8,955 nt of DNA, taken from Candidatus Methylomirabilota bacterium. Lineage in GTDB: Bacteria > Methylomirabilota > Methylomirabilia > Methylomirabilales > Methylomirabilaceae. Below the pieces are notes generated by a model that made no database searches, was not told the origin of the DNA, and was given only the letters and a program-made list of their open reading frames with translations. The DNA lies in contig PQAQ01000127.1 in NCBI GenBank assembly GCA_003105305.1, positions 1 to 8,955 of the forward strand. Direction: 5' to 3'. Made by a program: the position numbers and the translations under genes. Shown piece by piece: positions 7,138 to 8,955 of the stretch; positions within the stretch are counted from its first letter, which is position 1; each line of letters begins with the position of its first letter.

Positions 7138-7206
7138 AGCGCCCCGGGTGCTGAAGTAGAAAGTCGATAAGGGTAATCAGGCGCTCACGCAACGTAAACC
7201 CTGCGT
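7138..7206 (+). promoter_or_regulatory. 5' leader with competing stems before the 95-residue protein gene
   Basis: AGCGCC (7138-7143) can fold onto GGTGCT (7147-7152; 6 pairs including one G-U, loop CCG) or onto GGCGCT (7180-7185; 6 perfect pairs). A further stem, ACGCA (7187-7191) with TGCGT (7202-7206), stands immediately before the ribosome site AAGGAG (7209-7214). Alternative pairing suggests possible leader control, but no known riboswitch class was recognised. Confidence 0.25.
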
Positions 7207-7222
7207 ACAAGGAGAGGCCCCA

Positions 7223-7510
7223 ATGGTGTACCACATTATGTGCGAGTGCTCGGCAGACCAGGAGAAGGCGTTGGATGATTTCCTGACCGGCAAGATGAAG
7301 AAGTTCTGGCTTTCGAACCCGGGAGTCTCACGGTATCATGTGTATGGGGACCATTTGGCGAATAAGCTGGAGCGAATCGTGACCATTGAGGTGGGCGACT
7401 TCGGTAACTTCGATAAGATCTTGGACCTTAGTGAGCGCAAGGAGCTTCGTAACGAGCTTATGGGACTATCCTCTCATGTTCAGAGTCGGGTCCTGCAGAT
7501 GATCGAGTAG
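7223..7510 (+). CDS. Unrecognised 95-residue cytosolic protein, possible dimeric alpha/beta barrel fold
   Basis: I do not recognise a named family. The gene is well supported: AAGGAG 8 bases before the ATG, a strong promoter upstream and a hairpin terminator 30 bases after the stop. The protein has no signal peptide or membrane segment. The apparent pattern is strand (MVYHIMCECS), helix (about 11-30, charged), strand around RYHVYG, strand around ERIVTIEVG, then helices (about 62-95). A beta-alpha-beta-beta-alpha layout of about 95 residues with aromatic residues in the strands resembles small ferredoxin-like dimeric barrels (ABM/EthD/NIPSNAP type), which include monooxygenases and haem- or ligand-binding proteins. 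This is a fold guess from pattern, not a homology result. Cys7 and Cys9 (CEC) are the only cysteines. It is transcribed alone. Confidence 0.85.
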   Translation: MVYHIMCECSADQEKALDDFLTGKMKKFWLSNPGVSRYHVYGDHLANKLERIVTIEVGDFGNFDKILDLSERKELRNELMGLSSHVQSRVLQMIE

Positions 7511-7539
7511 GACCAAGGGACCGCCGCGGTTTTCAAGAC

Positions 7540-7573
7540 GAAGGAGGCCGGAGAATGGCCTCCTTCTGCTTTT
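7540..7573 (+). terminator. Strong intrinsic terminator after the 95-residue protein gene
   Basis: A perfect 10-bp stem, GAAGGAGGCC (7540-7549) and GGCCTCCTTC (7557-7566), with a 7-base loop, followed by TGC and TTTT at 7570-7573. The hydrolase gene ends 13 bases further on from the opposite strand, so the same hairpin may also stop its transcript; on that strand the following bases are GTCTTG, a poorer U-run. Confidence 0.8.
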
Positions 7574-7586
7574 ACCGATTCTCTTT

Positions 7587-8372
7587 TCAATGCATCCGAT
7601 CCAGGAAGTTCAATAGGACGCGATTGAACGCCTCTGCCTGTTCCAGATTGCAGAGGTGAGACGCCGAAGGCAAGACAGTCAGCTTGGACGACGGGACGGC
7701 GGCGCAGATCTCTCGCGCCATGGCCACCGGCGTTCCCGGGTCCTGTTCGCCTGAGATGACGAGGGCGGGACATTGAAGCTCACCCAACCGATCGGTGATG
7801 TCGATAGTGGGAATCGCGTGGCAGCACCCGATATACCCTTGCGGCGGCGTGTTCCGGATCATCGTACGTACGCCATCCATCACGTCCTGACGCTGCTCCC
7901 GAAACGACGCCGTAAACCACCGCTCAAGCGCCGGCTCTACCAGCGATTCCATTCCCGTTGTTTCTATCGTGCGTATCCGTTCCGCCCAGACCGGTCGCGC
8001 GGCGGCTGGGTAGCGGCTCGTGGTAGAACAGAGGACGAGGCTTCGGACCATCGCGGGATACTTGAGCGCAAAGATCTGGCCGATCATCCCACCCATGGAA
8101 ATTCCCACAAAATGCGAGGCCGCAATACCAAGTCCGTCGAGCAATGCGTAGACGTCGTCAGCCATCTGTTCAAGGCTGTAGGGGCCTGGCGGTGCGCTGG
8201 TTTGGCCATGTCCTCGCGTGTCGTACCGGAGCACTCGGTAGCGCGCGCTCAGCGCTTTGGCCTGCTCATCCCAGAGGGTAAGATTGCACCCGAGGGCGTG
8301 GCTCATCGTCACCACCGGACCGTCCCCTTCGATCGTGTAGTGAATGTCGATGCCGCCGGCTGTGAGTCGCAT
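7587..8372 (-). CDS. Alpha/beta hydrolase, 3-oxoadipate enol-lactonase (PcaD)-like
   Basis: 261 residues, the usual length for PcaD-type enol-lactonases, which open 3-oxoadipate enol-lactone in the beta-ketoadipate pathway. Visible landmarks: oxyanion-loop region SHALGCN (24-30), YDTRGHG (50-56), nucleophile elbow GISMGGM (Ser92), acid Asp211 in GEQDPGTP, and catalytic His239 in SASHLCN. The triad is complete, so the protein should be an active hydrolase. The ATG at 8372 follows the leuD stop after 3 bases (TGA-GAG-ATG), and GAG/GAGAG is the only ribosome site, so translation is probably coupled to leuD. No aromatic-degradation gene is nearby, so the true substrate may differ from 3-oxoadipate enol-lactone; the fold is certain, the substrate is not. 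It may be silenced downstream by the hairpin at 7540-7566. Confidence 0.9.
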   Translation of the reverse strand: MRLTAGGIDIHYTIEGDGPVVTMSHALGCNLTLWDEQAKALSARYRVLRYDTRGHGQTSAPPGPYSLEQMADDVYALLDGLGIAASHFVGISMGGMIGQIFALKYPAMVRSLVLCSTTSRYPAAARPVWAERIRTIETTGMESLVEPALERWFTASFREQRQDVMDGVRTMIRNTPPQGYIGCCHAIPTIDITDRLGELQCPALVISGEQDPGTPVAMAREICAAVPSSKLTVLPSASHLCNLEQAEAFNRVLLNFLDRMH

Positions 8373-8375
8373 CTC

Positions 8376-8955
8376 TCAGTAGCCTGTGATATAGGGGAGG
8401 CCACCGGCAACCCGGTCGATCTCGGTTTCGGCCTCCAGAAGGACGCCCGTTGCGTTCCAGGTGCCTGTCAGGAGTTGATTGCGAGCGCCATCCGGGATCA
8501 GAGCCGGGACGTCCCACGTATCGAAGCGTACGACCCGATCTTCCAGGTCCAGCACGATTTCGTGGTCGGGATGCTGCGCCACGATCTTTTCCAACTGGGC
8601 GAGGTCTTCGGAATTCAGGGCCAGGCAGGGAAGTCCAATCGCCGTACAGTTGCCGGAGAAGATCTCGGCGAACGATTTGCCCACGATGCCTCGGATGCCC
8701 CAGCGTCGGAGCGCCTCCGGCGCATGTTCCCGCGAGGAGCCGCAGCCGAAGTTCTGGCCGACCAAAAGTATCGTTGCGCCCTGGTAGTGGGGCCGGCTGA
8801 ACGGATGATCCGGCATCTGCCGGCGGTCGTCCTCAAAGACGTGCGTCTCAAGCCCCTCAAAGGTGATGCATTTCAGGAAGCGGGCGGGAATGATCCGGTC
8901 GGTATCGATGTCGTTGCCGAGTAGCGGAATCACGCGACCGGAGATCCGGCGTCGA
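8376..8955 (-). CDS. leuD: 3-isopropylmalate dehydratase small subunit, 5' end beyond the window
   Basis: The swivel-domain subunit that pairs with LeuC to isomerise 2-isopropylmalate to 3-isopropylmalate in leucine synthesis (cytosol). It has the family signatures NDIDTDRIIPARFL and NFGCGSSREHA, the loop with Ser-Arg that binds substrate, and GNCTAIGLPCLAL near the middle. A GTG at 8933 would give 185 residues, but the frame stays open to the window edge, reading RRRISGRVIP. The family normally starts a few residues before a conserved GRV, so the true start is most likely just outside the window and the GTG encodes that internal Val. 192 residues are visible. The related homoaconitase small subunit cannot be excluded without seeing the neighbouring large subunit, which is expected upstream. 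Confidence 0.92.
   Translation of the reverse strand, partial: RRRISGRVIPLLGNDIDTDRIIPARFLKCITFEGLETHVFEDDRRQMPDHPFSRPHYQGATILLVGQNFGCGSSREHAPEALRRWGIRGIVGKSFAEIFSGNCTAIGLPCLALNSEDLAQLEKIVAQHPDHEIVLDLEDRVVRFDTWDVPALIPDGARNQLLTGTWNATGVLLEAETEIDRVAGGLPYITGY

Larger units (their letters stand above)
6865..7222. other. Divergent intergenic region, cytochrome c / 95-residue protein
   Basis: 358 bases, visibly more AT-rich than the flanking genes in its central part. It contains a promoter in each direction, three perfect palindromes, a shorter inverted repeat and the structured leader. A 63-codon plus-strand ORF at 6906-7097 has no ribosome site, composition unlike a folded protein, and begins inside a palindrome; it is not treated as a gene. 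Confidence 0.6.

Noticed and set aside
7773..8924. 383-codon plus-strand ORF opposite the hydrolase and leuD
   Set aside because: It is antisense to two confidently identified genes and shows no domain or ribosome site.
1..8955. CRISPR array, insertion sequence, prophage or tRNA
   Set aside because: No spaced direct repeats, transposase motifs, phage genes or tRNA-like cloverleaf were seen on either strand.

Overview
The window is chromosomal DNA of moderately high GC (about 60% by eye). It reads as a respiring, diderm (Gram-negative type) bacterium: a class A penicillin-binding protein and a lytic-transglycosylase-like protein sit next to an exported c-type cytochrome and amino-acid biosynthesis genes. 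The phylum cannot be fixed from the sequence. A Methylomirabilota (NC10)-like or Nitrospirota-like origin is only an impression from protein style and was not tested.

Layout. (1) Bases 1-2247, minus strand: the N-terminal 749 codons of the glutamate synthase large subunit (gltB), running off the left edge. (2) 2248-2573: a divergent intergenic region with two sigma70-like promoters facing gltB, each overlapped by a perfect inverted repeat, and a possible 15-codon upstream ORF facing the next gene. (3) 2574-6414, plus strand: a two-gene cell-wall module, a bifunctional class A PBP followed by an SLT-fold protein whose start overlaps the PBP stop by 11 bases. (4) 6445-6864, minus strand: a small exported monohaem cytochrome c, convergent with the module. 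(5) 6865-7222: a divergent regulatory region rich in perfect palindromes, with one promoter in each direction. (6) 7223-7510, plus strand: a 95-residue unrecognised protein closed by a strong hairpin terminator. (7) 7587-8955, minus strand: leuD (5' end outside the window) followed 3 bases later by an alpha/beta hydrolase of the 3-oxoadipate enol-lactonase type.

How the genes relate. GltB (glutamate synthesis) and LeuD (leucine synthesis) are housekeeping nitrogen and amino-acid metabolism. The PBP builds and cross-links peptidoglycan. Its overlapping partner has the lytic transglycosylase fold but aspartate where the family has its catalytic glutamate, plus an unrecognised N-terminal domain. 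This pair is the strongest candidate for something undescribed: a synthase co-translated with a degenerate or altered transglycosylase that may bind glycan strands rather than cut them. No mobile element, CRISPR array, tRNA or rRNA was seen.
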